Shown: in pieces, positions 1 to 6,407 of the stretch
How positions within the stretch are numbered: position 1 is the stretch's first letter
Layout: every line of letters starts with the position of its first letter
NCBI GenBank assembly: GCA_017508425.1
Contig: JAFVYZ010000025.1
Span: forward strand, 1-38,447
Reading direction: 5' to 3'
Source: Clostridia bacterium
GTDB lineage: Bacteria > Bacillota > Clostridia > Oscillospirales > CAG-272
Length of the DNA: 38,447 nucleotides
Made by a program: the position numbers and the translations under genes
Notes under the pieces: model-generated
The model's input: the letters and a program-made list of their open reading frames with translations, nothing else
What the model was told of the DNA's origin: nothing
Database searches by the model: none

Positions 1-138
1 AACTTACCTCAAGATGAGATATCCCTCCTGCTTCGAGCAGGTAAGGTCACTTGTAGACTACGAGTTTGATAGGTCGGAGGTGTAAGTGCAGTAATGTATT
101 TAGCTGACCGATACTAATAGACCGAGGGCTTGAACTTT
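1..138 (+). rRNA. 23S ribosomal RNA, 3' end (partial)
   Basis: The window opens inside the last helices of 23S rRNA. The stretch around positions 100-130, with GACCGATACTAATAGACCGA followed by GGGCTTGAAC, is the conserved bacterial 23S 3' end. The 5' part lies outside the window. The exact mature 3' end is uncertain by a few bases because it sits at the foot of a processing stem at 129-164. Confidence 0.93.
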
Positions 139-164
139 TGAGCACAACTGTGCTCCTGTTCAAG
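129..164 (+). other. 23S 3' processing stem
   Basis: CTTGAAC (129-135) pairs with GTTCAAG (158-164), and GAGCAC (140-145) pairs with GTGCTC (150-155). The stacked hairpin lies right at the 23S 3' boundary and is a plausible RNase III-type processing site. Assignment is by position and structure only. Confidence 0.45.
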
Positions 165-240
165 TTTTGCAATTACTTGAGTTTCTTTTCTATGATTCAT
201 CCCTTTGTTCGGTTCTCAATGAGCATTGCTCATGTTGAAT

Positions 241-280
241 ATGCACCTTTAGCTCATGTCGGACCACCAACTGAGCCAAA
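241..280 (+). repeat. tRNA-Lys 5'-end duplicate with anti-D-arm hairpin
   Basis: The 16 bases at 241-256 repeat the 5' end of the adjacent tRNA-Lys (291-306). They can fold as a hairpin: TTTAGCTCA (248-256) with TGAGCCAAA (272-280), one A.C mismatch. CCAACTGAGC (267-276) is also perfectly complementary to the D-arm of the tRNA (302-311). An equivalent element precedes tRNA-Asn at 582-625. Function unknown. Confidence 0.7.
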
Positions 281-292
281 GTTGCAAAACAT

Positions 293-368
293 GCACCTTT
301 AGCTCAGTTGGTAGAGCAACTGACTCTTAATCAGTGGGTCCCGGGTTCGAATCCCTGAAGGTGCACCA
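293..368 (+). tRNA. tRNA-Lys (CUU)
   Basis: A 76-nt cloverleaf with acceptor GCACCTT pairing with AAGGTGC, discriminator A and an encoded CCA end. The anticodon stem ACTGA/TCAGT encloses loop CTCTTAA, giving anticodon CUU, and the T-loop GTTCGAATC is canonical. It lies between 23S and 5S rRNA, an uncommon place for a tRNA in an rRNA operon. Confidence 0.96.
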
Positions 369-415
369 TGTGCTTTTCGCACATAGGAAGAATTGTAACC
401 AATTCTTCCACCATA

Positions 416-531
<116 letters not shown>

Positions 532-556
532 ACAACGCAACCCTTCGGGTTGAGCG

Positions 557-583
557 AGGGGTTACGGAAACGTAACCCCTTTT
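557..583 (+). terminator. Hairpin with T-run after 5S rRNA
   Basis: AGGGGTTACG, loop GAAA, CGTAACCCCT, then TTTT form a strong terminator-like hairpin just after the 5S gene. A smaller AACCC/GGGTT hairpin sits directly before it (539-551). The tRNA-Asn downstream has no obvious promoter of its own, so this may be partial termination or processing. Confidence 0.7.
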
Positions 584-625
584 CACATTCCTCCTTAGCT
601 CTAGCCGACCACCGACTGAGCCAAG
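582..625 (+). repeat. tRNA-Asn 5'-end duplicate with anti-D-arm hairpin
   Basis: The 20 bases at 582-601 are an exact direct copy of 643-662, which covers the leader and 5' end of tRNA-Asn. CTTAGCTC (594-601) can pair with GAGCCAAG (618-625), again with one A.C mismatch. CCGACTGAGC (612-621) is perfectly complementary to the tRNA-Asn D-arm (659-668). The architecture matches the element before tRNA-Lys, with the complementary base changed accordingly. Confidence 0.7.
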
Positions 626-649
626 CAGGAACGTTCACTCCGTTCACAT

Positions 650-725
650 TCCTCCTTAGCTCAGTCGGTAGAGCGCATGACTGTTAATCATGATGTCGCT
701 GGTTCAAGCCCAGCAGGGGGAGCCA
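650..725 (+). tRNA. tRNA-Asn (GUU)
   Basis: A 76-nt cloverleaf: acceptor TCCTCCT pairs with AGGGGGA, discriminator G, encoded CCA. Anticodon stem CATGA/TCATG encloses CTGTTAA, giving anticodon GUU. The T-loop is GTTCAAGCC. It is the last recognisable gene of the rRNA operon. Confidence 0.96.
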
Positions 726-730
726 AAACG

Positions 731-755
731 AAAACCCGCCCTCGTGGCGGGTTTT
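731..755 (+). terminator. Terminator of the rRNA/tRNA operon
   Basis: AAAACCCGCC, loop CTCGT, GGCGGGTTTT, then TCGTTTT is a classic intrinsic terminator 5 nt after the tRNA-Asn CCA end. The same hairpin recurs at 960-984 as part of a longer repeat. Confidence 0.9.
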
Positions 756-826
756 TCGTTTTGGCTTCTCTCGCCGAGTTTGACTCGGCGAGATCGTGCA
801 GTAGAAAGGAACCGCGCGCAGCGCGG
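731..826 (+). repeat. 96-bp direct repeat, copy 1
   Basis: This segment recurs essentially identically at 960-1055. It contains, in order, the terminator hairpin, a 9-bp stem CTCGCCGAG/CTCGGCGAG (770-778 and 784-792) and a GC-rich hairpin ending GCGCGG. No coding sense is evident: long reading frames across it are antisense artefacts. It looks like an intergenic hairpin-repeat family. Confidence 0.85.
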
Positions 827-881
827 ATGACGGGCAATGTTTTTGCTTGCAAAAACTTGCCATATGGCGAAGCCATATAGG

Positions 882-918
882 TTAATAGCGCCAACGGCGC
901 GTCATGATGTCGCTGTTC
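882..918 (+). repeat. tRNA-Asn-like segment split by a hairpin (copy A)
   Basis: TTAAT (882-886) and TCATGATGTCGCTG (902-915) match the anticodon loop to T-stem of tRNA-Asn (684-701). They are separated by a 15-nt insert that forms a GCGCC/GGCGC hairpin. Not a functional tRNA. It may be tRNA-derived repeat debris or coincidence. Confidence 0.4.
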
Positions 919-959
919 TAAACTCATTGCCTTGCGACGTTTTGCCGGCATGATGTTAA

Positions 960-1055
960 AAAACCCGCCCTCGTGGCGGGTTTTTCGTTTTGGCTTCTCT
1001 CGCCGAGTTTGACTCGGCGAGATCGTGCAGTAGAAAGGAACCGCGCGCAGCGCGG
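960..1055 (+). repeat. 96-bp direct repeat, copy 2
   Basis: Second copy of the repeat at 731-826, with the same terminator hairpin, CTCGCCGAG stem and GCGCGC hairpin. No tRNA precedes this copy. Sequences downstream of the two copies diverge but share a GTTAAT...TCATGATGT motif. Confidence 0.85.
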
Positions 1056-1081
1056 TGAATAACGAGGCAAAGCCACGTAGG

Positions 1082-1111
1082 TTAATAGGGCGTAGCCCGT
1101 CATGATGTTGC
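1082..1111 (+). repeat. tRNA-Asn-like segment split by a hairpin (copy B)
   Basis: TTAAT (1082-1086) and TCATGATGTTGC (1100-1111) flank a GGGC/GCCC hairpin, the same arrangement as at 882-918 but with a different hairpin. It supports the idea of a modular repeat downstream of the 96-bp copies. Confidence 0.35.
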
Positions 1112-1155
1112 ATATCGCCCTTGATCGCTCTTCTCGCAGGTTTTTTAGGCAGCAT

Positions 1156-1187
1156 AAAAGACTAACGAAAACTTCGTTAGTCCTTTT
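1156..1187 (+). terminator. Bidirectional terminator
   Basis: GACTAACGA (1160-1168) pairs with TCGTTAGTC (1174-1182). It is flanked by A-rich sequence on the left and TTTTCCTTTT on the right. It separates the rRNA-operon repeats from the minus-strand PAP2 gene and could act on both strands. Confidence 0.75.
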
Positions 1188-1290
1188 CCTTTTGTTCTAA
1201 AATATACACGATTTTGATTTGAAAATATAGTGTGCCATACCTACAAAGATTTTTACCGCAAAAGTAACAGCTTGACAAATTGGAATTTGA

Positions 1291-1869
1291 TCAGCATTTC
1301 TTTGTTAGTATATCCCGGATGGAATAATATATCATCACAAGCCCTGCACTGAACAATGCGCCGCCTATAATATCGCTGATCCAATGCACGCCTGAAAGGA
1401 GTCTTGCAACTACCATAAAAGCAGTAAAAGCTATGATGGTGATGATGACGCACCGCCTGAGAAGAGCATTTTTAATACGCACTTGTAGATCTATTGCCGC
1501 CGTCGGCATTACACACATAACGAGCATCGTTGTTGACGACGGATATGAGGCTTCGAGGTATCCGTCAATGAGTGTCGGTCTGTAATTTATAACAACCGTT
1601 TCAAAGAGGATATATACCGCCATCACGATGATATAAAATACACCGAGCGCGAGAATGCTATCATCCACCTTCCATAAGCTTTTGCGCTTAATGAGCTGCA
1701 CGAGTCCGAGAATGGCAAATCCAAGTGCTACGGCTATTGGAACAATTCCAAGCCAGTCTGTAATTGTATATAGGGACATATTCACGCCGATCAGATTGTG
1801 AACGTATCCGTTTAGAATAGCAAAGCCTACACTTGATTCTCTTGGGCCTATCCTTTGCCTGACTCCCAT
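1291..1869 (-). CDS. PAP2-family membrane phosphatase, N-terminus altered
   Basis: This is a PAP2/phosphatidate phosphatase-type membrane protein. Seen: several hydrophobic helices, an NYRP element (motif 1), YPSSTT where the family has PSGH (motif 2), and ARLLSGVHWISD (motif 3 with its Arg, His and Asp). Motif 2 therefore lacks the usual His, so lipid phosphatase activity is uncertain. The longest frame starts at 1869, but those first codons overlap an out-of-frame XRE gene stub. The next Met is at 1779 and neither start has a good ribosome site. Sequence from about residue 9 on (GPRESSVGFAILNG) looks like genuine PAP2 sequence, so the native first helix seems to be missing. Possibly a decaying gene. 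Confidence 0.75.
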   Translation of the reverse strand: MGVRQRIGPRESSVGFAILNGYVHNLIGVNMSLYTITDWLGIVPIAVALGFAILGLVQLIKRKSLWKVDDSILALGVFYIIVMAVYILFETVVINYRPTLIDGYLEASYPSSTTMLVMCVMPTAAIDLQVRIKNALLRRCVIITIIAFTAFMVVARLLSGVHWISDIIGGALFSAGLVMIYYSIRDILTKKC

Positions 1870-1970
1870 TTTGAGATGGCGGTTCGGGATACGTAAAGCT
1901 TTTCAGCAAGCTCCTCTTGCGTAAGCCCCCTTTGTTTTCTTAATTTTTGAAGTTTTTCGTTAAATTCCAT
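1848..1970 (-). pseudogene. Truncated XRE-family HTH regulator fragment
   Basis: From the ATG at 1970 the minus strand encodes 40 residues then TAG. The peptide begins MEFNEKLQKLRKQRGLTQEE and continues with SRTAISKWESGKG, the complete N-terminal helix-turn-helix of Cro/C1-type (XRE) repressors. These proteins normally continue for 30 or more residues. Here the reading frame breaks and PAP2 sequence follows in another frame. A perfect promoter lies upstream. A fused or deleted remnant is the simplest reading; a short functional leader peptide is less likely. Confidence 0.75.
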
Positions 1971-2011
1971 AATTCATACTTGCCTACAAATTTTTGTTTA
2001 TCTTTGAGTTT

Positions 2012-2040
2012 ATTATATCATAAAATTAAATCGAATTCAA
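2012..2040 (-). promoter_or_regulatory. Promoter for the XRE stub/PAP2 unit
   Basis: On the minus strand TTGAAT (2035-2040) and TATAAT (2012-2017) are separated by 17 nt, a near-consensus vegetative promoter. It is about 40 nt upstream of the XRE stub start. Confidence 0.75.
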
Positions 2041-2056
2041 TCTGTTTTATGTGGAG

Positions 2057-2092
2057 AAAAAAACCTCGACTTAGAAAAGTCGAGGTTTTTTA
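2057..2092 (+). terminator. Bidirectional terminator
   Basis: AACCTCGACTT and AAGTCGAGGTT form an 11-bp stem around a 4-nt loop, with A-run and T-run flanks (AAAAAAA / TTTTTT). It lies upstream of the minus-strand promoter and downstream of nothing intact on the plus strand. Confidence 0.85.
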
Positions 2093-2185
2093 ATTCAAAT
2101 CTCTACGGGAAGCGAACTTGGGGCATCTTTTATCGGTGCTTTTGATTTGCTGAATACGTTGAAGGAGCAGGATCACGTTGAATAA
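2090..2185 (+). pseudogene. Unidentified C-terminal gene remnant
   Basis: After the terminator hairpin an open frame runs for about 31 codons and ends STGSELGASFIGAFDLLN...DHVE then TAA at 2183-2185. Its composition looks protein-like, with an alternating hydrophobic helix and charged tail. There is no start codon or ribosome site. I cannot name the family. It may be the tail of a deleted gene. Confidence 0.3.
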
Positions 2186-2544
2186 AAAAGGGCGCACAGC
2201 CTGTCGGCTTTTTTGACAAAAATATAGCATACGTATGCGTTTTTTCTGATTTTCGCGATTTTATATCACGAAGTGCCTGCAAAGTGTTATCGTTTTTTAA
2301 AACTCGAAGTATGAAATGCAAGAAAAAAGACATAAAATATTCGTTTTAAATGTAAATAAATTATAAATTTTAAATTTTAGATTTTGGAAGAAACGCGATT
2401 TTTGTCGTTTTTTTGATTGTTTTGTGACGGTTTTTTGGTGATAAAAGGTTGTTTTTTTCAAAAAAGTCACGATTTCATTTTCAAAAACAGTGAAGCAAGG
2501 CGCAAAAAAACGTAAATGGGTGCAGTTTTTGAGTATAAAATGTG
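2186..2544. other. AT-rich intergenic region without a gene
   Basis: No supportable gene is seen. It contains a weak AGCC/GGCT hairpin with a T-run (2199-2214) and a perfect 12-bp palindrome GCATACGTATGC (2227-2238), then very AT-rich sequence leading to the polysaccharide operon promoter. Confidence 0.6.
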
Positions 2545-2573
2545 TTGCTATTTTAAATTTACTATGATATAAT
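2545..2573 (+). promoter_or_regulatory. Promoter of the surface-polysaccharide operon
   Basis: TTGCTA (2545-2550) and TATAAT (2568-2573) are 17 nt apart, and TGA directly before the -10 makes it an extended -10 promoter. No other convincing promoter is seen until 20588, so it probably drives the whole operon. A GCGCCCG/CGGTGCGC hairpin followed by ATTTTT (2585-2616) lies in the leader. Confidence 0.75.
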
Positions 2574-2692
2574 ATATAAAGTAAGCGCCCGTGCGTGAAG
2601 AGCGGTGCGCATTTTTCCCGTTACATTACCCCAAAATTCCCCGGAATCAAATGCTTGTGAAAGGAAATCAACTTGGGTTGATACAAAGGAAC

Positions 2693-3454
2693 ATGATCGT
2701 TGATGAAAAAATCGGATTTGAGGTTTCCGAAGAGGTAAAACAAAAGATCGAGCACGCGCAGGAAAATCCGCAGCTCATTGATATGGACGAACTGAAGGAT
2801 CTAAAGCCCATAACACTAAAATCACATACATATCGTTTTTTTAAACGCGCAGCGGATATTGTGATCTCAGGGTTGGCTTTGATTTTTTTGTTCGTTCCTT
2901 TTTTGATTGTGGCGCTTGCTATTTTTATTGATGACCCCGGCAAGGTGTTTTTCCGCCAGTATCGTGTGGGACGTCACGGAAAGCGCTTCCGCCTTTACAA
3001 ATTTCGCTCCATGCGTCAAAACACACCCAAATATATGTCCACGGCCGAAGTGGACGATCCCAATAAGTACATTACACGCGTGGGCAAATTCCTGCGCAAG
3101 ACCTCGCTGGATGAGCTGCCTCAGTTGATCAACATTTTCAAGGGCGATATGAGCCTGGTCGGCCCCCGTCCTTTAATTTCGGACGAGTATGAGATCCACC
3201 AAATGCGCACGGTGTTGGGCGTATATCAGCTCCGCCCCGGCATTACGGGTCTGGCGCAGATCAACGGGCGCGACACCGTAGCGCCTGCGGCAAAGGTCCG
3301 CTTTGACGTGACCTATCTTGAGCATTTTGGCCCTGTTATGGACATAAAGGTTCTTTTTGCTACCGTACCGAAGGTGTTTGGTGGCCAGGGCGTCGTGGAA
3401 GGGTATTCGACGTCCAAGCAGCAGAAGGAAGAGACCGAGCAGCCGATCGAATAA
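2693..3454 (+). CDS. Undecaprenyl-phosphate sugar-1-phosphate transferase
   Basis: Bacterial sugar transferase (PF02397 type). It transfers a sugar-1-phosphate from a nucleotide sugar to undecaprenyl phosphate and starts repeat-unit synthesis on the inner membrane face. Seen: a charged N-terminal region, one hydrophobic segment (IVISGLALIFLFVPFLIVAL), then the family signature blocks FRQYRVGRHGKRFRLYKFRSM, SLDELPQLINIFKGDMSLVG, PRP and LRPGITGLAQINGRD. The start at 2693 is chosen because AAAGGA lies 2 nt before it; upstream in-frame codons at 2591 and 2651 lack a ribosome site. About 253 aa, the short PglC/WcaJ-C type. First gene of the operon. Confidence 0.92.
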   Translation: MIVDEKIGFEVSEEVKQKIEHAQENPQLIDMDELKDLKPITLKSHTYRFFKRAADIVISGLALIFLFVPFLIVALAIFIDDPGKVFFRQYRVGRHGKRFRLYKFRSMRQNTPKYMSTAEVDDPNKYITRVGKFLRKTSLDELPQLINIFKGDMSLVGPRPLISDEYEIHQMRTVLGVYQLRPGITGLAQINGRDTVAPAAKVRFDVTYLEHFGPVMDIKVLFATVPKVFGGQGVVEGYSTSKQQKEETEQPIE

Positions 3455-3485
3455 GGGCTGTTTATCGGGCGAAAGAGGTGTTTTT

Positions 3486-4343
3486 ATGCAAAAGTACAGC
3501 ATTTTGATGTCGGTTTACCGCAAGGATACGGCGGATCAGTTAAGACAAAGCATTGAAAGCATGGTGGGGCAAACGGTCCCCTGTGAGCAATTTGTGATCG
3601 TGCAGGACGGTCCTCTCGGCGAGGATCTTTGCGATGTGATCAACGAGTACGCCGAGGCTCAGCCTGCGGTGTTTACCGTTGTTCCCTTGGCTGAAAATAT
3701 CGGTCTCGGTAAGGCCCTTGACGTAGGGCTTACTTACTGTCGCAACGATCTTGTGGCAAGAATGGATGCGGATGATATTTCGCTCCCGAACCGTTGTGAA
3801 AAATTACTCGCCCTGTTTGAAGCCGAGCCGAAGCTTGGCATTGCGGGCACCAATATTGATGAATTTTACGACGACCCCGAAAACGTGGTATCGAGTCGCG
3901 TGGTGCCGTCGGACTATGAGGGGATTCGCAAATTTATTCGCCGCAGGAGCCCCTTTAATCACCCCACGGTGATGTTCCGCCGCAGTGAGGTGGAGCGTTG
4001 CGGCGGCTACGGCAAAATGCGCCGTAAGCAGGATTTTGATTTGTTCGCCCGTATGATCGGTATGGGCGTGTATGCACGCAATATTGATGAGTCGCTCTTG
4101 TTGTTCCGCGCCGACGCCGGCAACTACAAGCGCAGGAAAAGCTGGGAATACGTAAAGAGCTATATCGTGGTGCAAAAAGAGAACTACAAGCGCGGCTATT
4201 GCTCGCTGTGGGATCTTATTGTCGGCGCGGGCGGACAAATGGTGATGTTTTTGACGCCGATGTTCGTGATGAAATGGTTGTCCGATCACCTGCTTCGCAA
4301 AAAGCCGGCAAAAAAGGCTCAATCGGAAGGGGAGAATGCGTAA
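3486..4343 (+). CDS. Family 2 glycosyltransferase
   Basis: A 285-residue GT2 (GT-A fold) enzyme expected to extend the lipid-linked repeat unit from a nucleotide sugar at the cytoplasmic face. Seen: YSILMSVYRKD at the N-terminus (nucleotide-binding strand), the metal-binding MDADD at residues 93-97, NHPTVMFRR near 157 and a QDFDLF acceptor-site element. A hydrophobic C-terminal helix (LIVGAGGQMVMFLTPMFVMKW) may attach it to the membrane. Start at 3486 follows AGAGGTG at good spacing. It overlaps the next gene by one base (TAATG), indicating translational coupling. Sugar specificity cannot be told. Confidence 0.9.
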   Translation: MQKYSILMSVYRKDTADQLRQSIESMVGQTVPCEQFVIVQDGPLGEDLCDVINEYAEAQPAVFTVVPLAENIGLGKALDVGLTYCRNDLVARMDADDISLPNRCEKLLALFEAEPKLGIAGTNIDEFYDDPENVVSSRVVPSDYEGIRKFIRRRSPFNHPTVMFRRSEVERCGGYGKMRRKQDFDLFARMIGMGVYARNIDESLLLFRADAGNYKRRKSWEYVKSYIVVQKENYKRGYCSLWDLIVGAGGQMVMFLTPMFVMKWLSDHLLRKKPAKKAQSEGENA

Positions 4344-5260
4344 TGCGTGCAAGGCGTGAGTCACGGGGTGCAGGACTGGATCCCAATAGATCGGTGTCGA
4401 AGGGCACGAAAAAATTCATCAAAAACGCACTGCGGCTGCTGCCTGATAAAACCTACTTAAAGCTTCGCTACCGTGCGGTTTTCAAAAAACCGCTCAATCT
4501 CAAAGACCCCAAGACCTATAACGAAAAGCTCAACTGGATGAAGCTCTACGACCGCGATCCTCGCTATAACCTTTTGGTGGATAAATACGAGGTGCGTGCG
4601 TGGGTGGCCGAGCATATCGGGCAGGAGCATCTCATTCCGTGTCTTGGCGTATGGGATAGGTTTGATGATATTGATTTTGACAAATTGCCCGAGCAGTTCG
4701 TTCTCAAGGGAACCCACGATTCGGGGAGTGTGTATATCTGCCGTGATAAGAGTAAGATCGACCGCGCGGCACTCAAAAAGCACTTTGATGCGGCGCTTCG
4801 CGACAATCAGTATTTCGGCGGTCGCGAGTGGGCGTATAAGGCCGTCAAGGGGCGCATTGTTGCGGAAGAATTTATGATCGACGACTCGGGCGTAGGCCTG
4901 AAGGACTACAAGTTTTTCTGCTTTGACGGTGAGGTCAAGGCCATGTTCATTGCCACCGACCGCGGCGTAGAAGGGGAGGACGTGAAGTTTGACTTCTTTG
5001 ACAAGGAGTTCAATCATTTGCCCTTCCGCCACGGACACGAAAATGCCAAGGTTACGCCCAAGAAGCCTGAGGGCTACGAGGAGATGGTCGCGCTTGCCGA
5101 AAAGCTTTCCGCGGGGCTTCGCCACGCACGTGTGGATCTTTATAACATCAACGGCAAGATCTACTTCGGTGAGATCACCTTTTATCACCATTGCGGCTTT
5201 GTGCCCTTTGAGCCCCAAGAGTGGGATGATATTTTTGGAAGTTGGATAAATCTTACATAA
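4343..5260 (+). CDS. TupA-like ATP-grasp protein (copy 1)
   Basis: Resembles the TupA-like ATP-grasp family (PF14305), named after TupA of teichuronopeptide synthesis; such enzymes are expected to activate a carboxylate with ATP and form an amide or similar bond. Seen: TYNEKLNWMKLYDR, LVDKYEVRAWV, LIPCLGVWDRFDDIDFDKLP, FVLKGTHDSG (nucleotide-binding lysine region), IVAEEFM, LKDYKFFCFDG and RVDLYNINGKIYFGEITFYH near the end. About 305 aa. Starts inside the stop of the GT2 gene. A paralogue lies at 6404-7351, and each copy is followed by a GT4. Substrate unknown; an amino acid or uronic acid decoration is inferred from context. Confidence 0.85.
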   Translation: MRARRESRGAGLDPNRSVSKGTKKFIKNALRLLPDKTYLKLRYRAVFKKPLNLKDPKTYNEKLNWMKLYDRDPRYNLLVDKYEVRAWVAEHIGQEHLIPCLGVWDRFDDIDFDKLPEQFVLKGTHDSGSVYICRDKSKIDRAALKKHFDAALRDNQYFGGREWAYKAVKGRIVAEEFMIDDSGVGLKDYKFFCFDGEVKAMFIATDRGVEGEDVKFDFFDKEFNHLPFRHGHENAKVTPKKPEGYEEMVALAEKLSAGLRHARVDLYNINGKIYFGEITFYHHCGFVPFEPQEWDDIFGSWINLT

Positions 5261-5273
5261 AGGATTTTTTGAT

Positions 5274-6407
5274 ATGAAAAAGTGTCTTTTGCTGATACCC
5301 CGAATGGGCAACGGCGGCGCCGAGCGCGTGATGGCAACCATTGCCAATAATTTGTGCCGTGAGCATGAGGTTCGTATTGTTACGATGACTGACGATGCCG
5401 AGAGCTTTTATCCCTTGGATGGGCGTGTCAGCATAAAAGGCCTTGGGCGAGGAGTCAACCGCAAAAATAAAATAACCAAACTTTTCACTATGGCCACGGG
5501 TGGCGTTCGGGTATTTTTCGCCCTTCGACGCGAGATCAAAACGTGGAAGCCCGATGTGGTGTTGTCCTTTTTGCAATCGGCAAATGCTATGGCAATCTTG
5601 GCTAAAATGTTTGGTGCAAAGTGCCGTTTGGTGGTGTCCGAGCGGTGCGATCCTGCCGAACGCTCGCGCCTCAACCGTTGGTTTGAACGCTGTTTTTATC
5701 GAAAGGCTGACGTTGTAGTTTGTCAGAGCCGTAAGGTGATCGACTTTTTCCCCGAAAAGCACAGGGGGAATTGCGTGGTCATTCCCAACCCCATTGCTGC
5801 CGATGCCATACCGCCCCGCTATGAGGGTGAACGCCGTAAGACGGTTGTAGGCGTTGGTCGCCTTGACACCCAAAAGAACTTCAAAATGCTGATTAGCGCA
5901 TTTTCAAAGCTTCCCGAGCAATTTGCTGATTACACGCTCGAAATTTACGGCGGTGGCTGGCAGGAGAAGGAATTGCAGGCACACGTCGAAGCGCTTGGCC
6001 TTCAGGGTCGCGCGCACCTGATGGGTGTCAAGAAGGGCGTTATGCACTACATAGCCGACGCGGCGCTTTACGTGATGTCATCGGATTTCGAAGGATTCCC
6101 CAATGCGTTGGTGGAGGCGATGGCGACGGGCTTGCCCGTCATCTCCACCGACTTTTCCACGGGGGTGGCACGCGATCTGATCGGCGAGAAAAACGGAATA
6201 GTCATCCCCGTAGGAGACGAAGCGGCACTGGTGGAGGCTATGACCAAGATGCTTTCGGATGAGAGCCGATGGGAGGATATGAGCCGCGCCAATCGCGAGC
6301 TGTTGGAAACGCTTTCCGAAAGCCGTGTAATGGCGCTTTGGAATGAGGTTTTGCGTCTTCCGACAGAGCAAGAAGAGATGGGAGAAAACGAGGTAGAGAA
6401 CGTATGA
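5274..6407 (+). CDS. Family 4 glycosyltransferase (copy 1)
   Basis: A 377-residue GT-B glycosyltransferase of the GT4 family. Seen: N-terminal MGNGGAERVMATIANNL (acceptor-side glycine-rich loop), then GVGRLDTQKNFKMLISAF opening the second Rossmann domain, and SSDFEGFPNALVEAMATGLP carrying the family's EX7E donor-phosphate motif. No membrane helix is evident; it is presumably peripheral. AAAGGA precedes the ATG. Its end overlaps the next ATP-grasp gene by ATGA. Closely related to the GT4 at 7378-8460, suggesting tandem duplication. Donor sugar unknown. Confidence 0.92.
   Translation: MKKCLLLIPRMGNGGAERVMATIANNLCREHEVRIVTMTDDAESFYPLDGRVSIKGLGRGVNRKNKITKLFTMATGGVRVFFALRREIKTWKPDVVLSFLQSANAMAILAKMFGAKCRLVVSERCDPAERSRLNRWFERCFYRKADVVVCQSRKVIDFFPEKHRGNCVVIPNPIAADAIPPRYEGERRKTVVGVGRLDTQKNFKMLISAFSKLPEQFADYTLEIYGGGWQEKELQAHVEALGLQGRAHLMGVKKGVMHYIADAALYVMSSDFEGFPNALVEAMATGLPVISTDFSTGVARDLIGEKNGIVIPVGDEAALVEAMTKMLSDESRWEDMSRANRELLETLSESRVMALWNEVLRLPTEQEEMGENEVENV

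Noticed and set aside
688-1155. 155-codon minus-strand open frame across the tRNA-Asn end and repeats
   Set aside because: It ends in APPAGLEPATS, the well-known translation of the antisense strand of a tRNA, and otherwise crosses hairpin repeats. There is no ribosome site.
1688-1909. 73-codon frame over the XRE/PAP2 junction
   Set aside because: It is an out-of-frame reading of the XRE stub and the PAP2 gene. The protein has no family features.
2214-2245. Promoter read from TTGACA at 2213-2218
   Set aside because: No -10 hexamer at suitable spacing; the following palindrome occupies that place.
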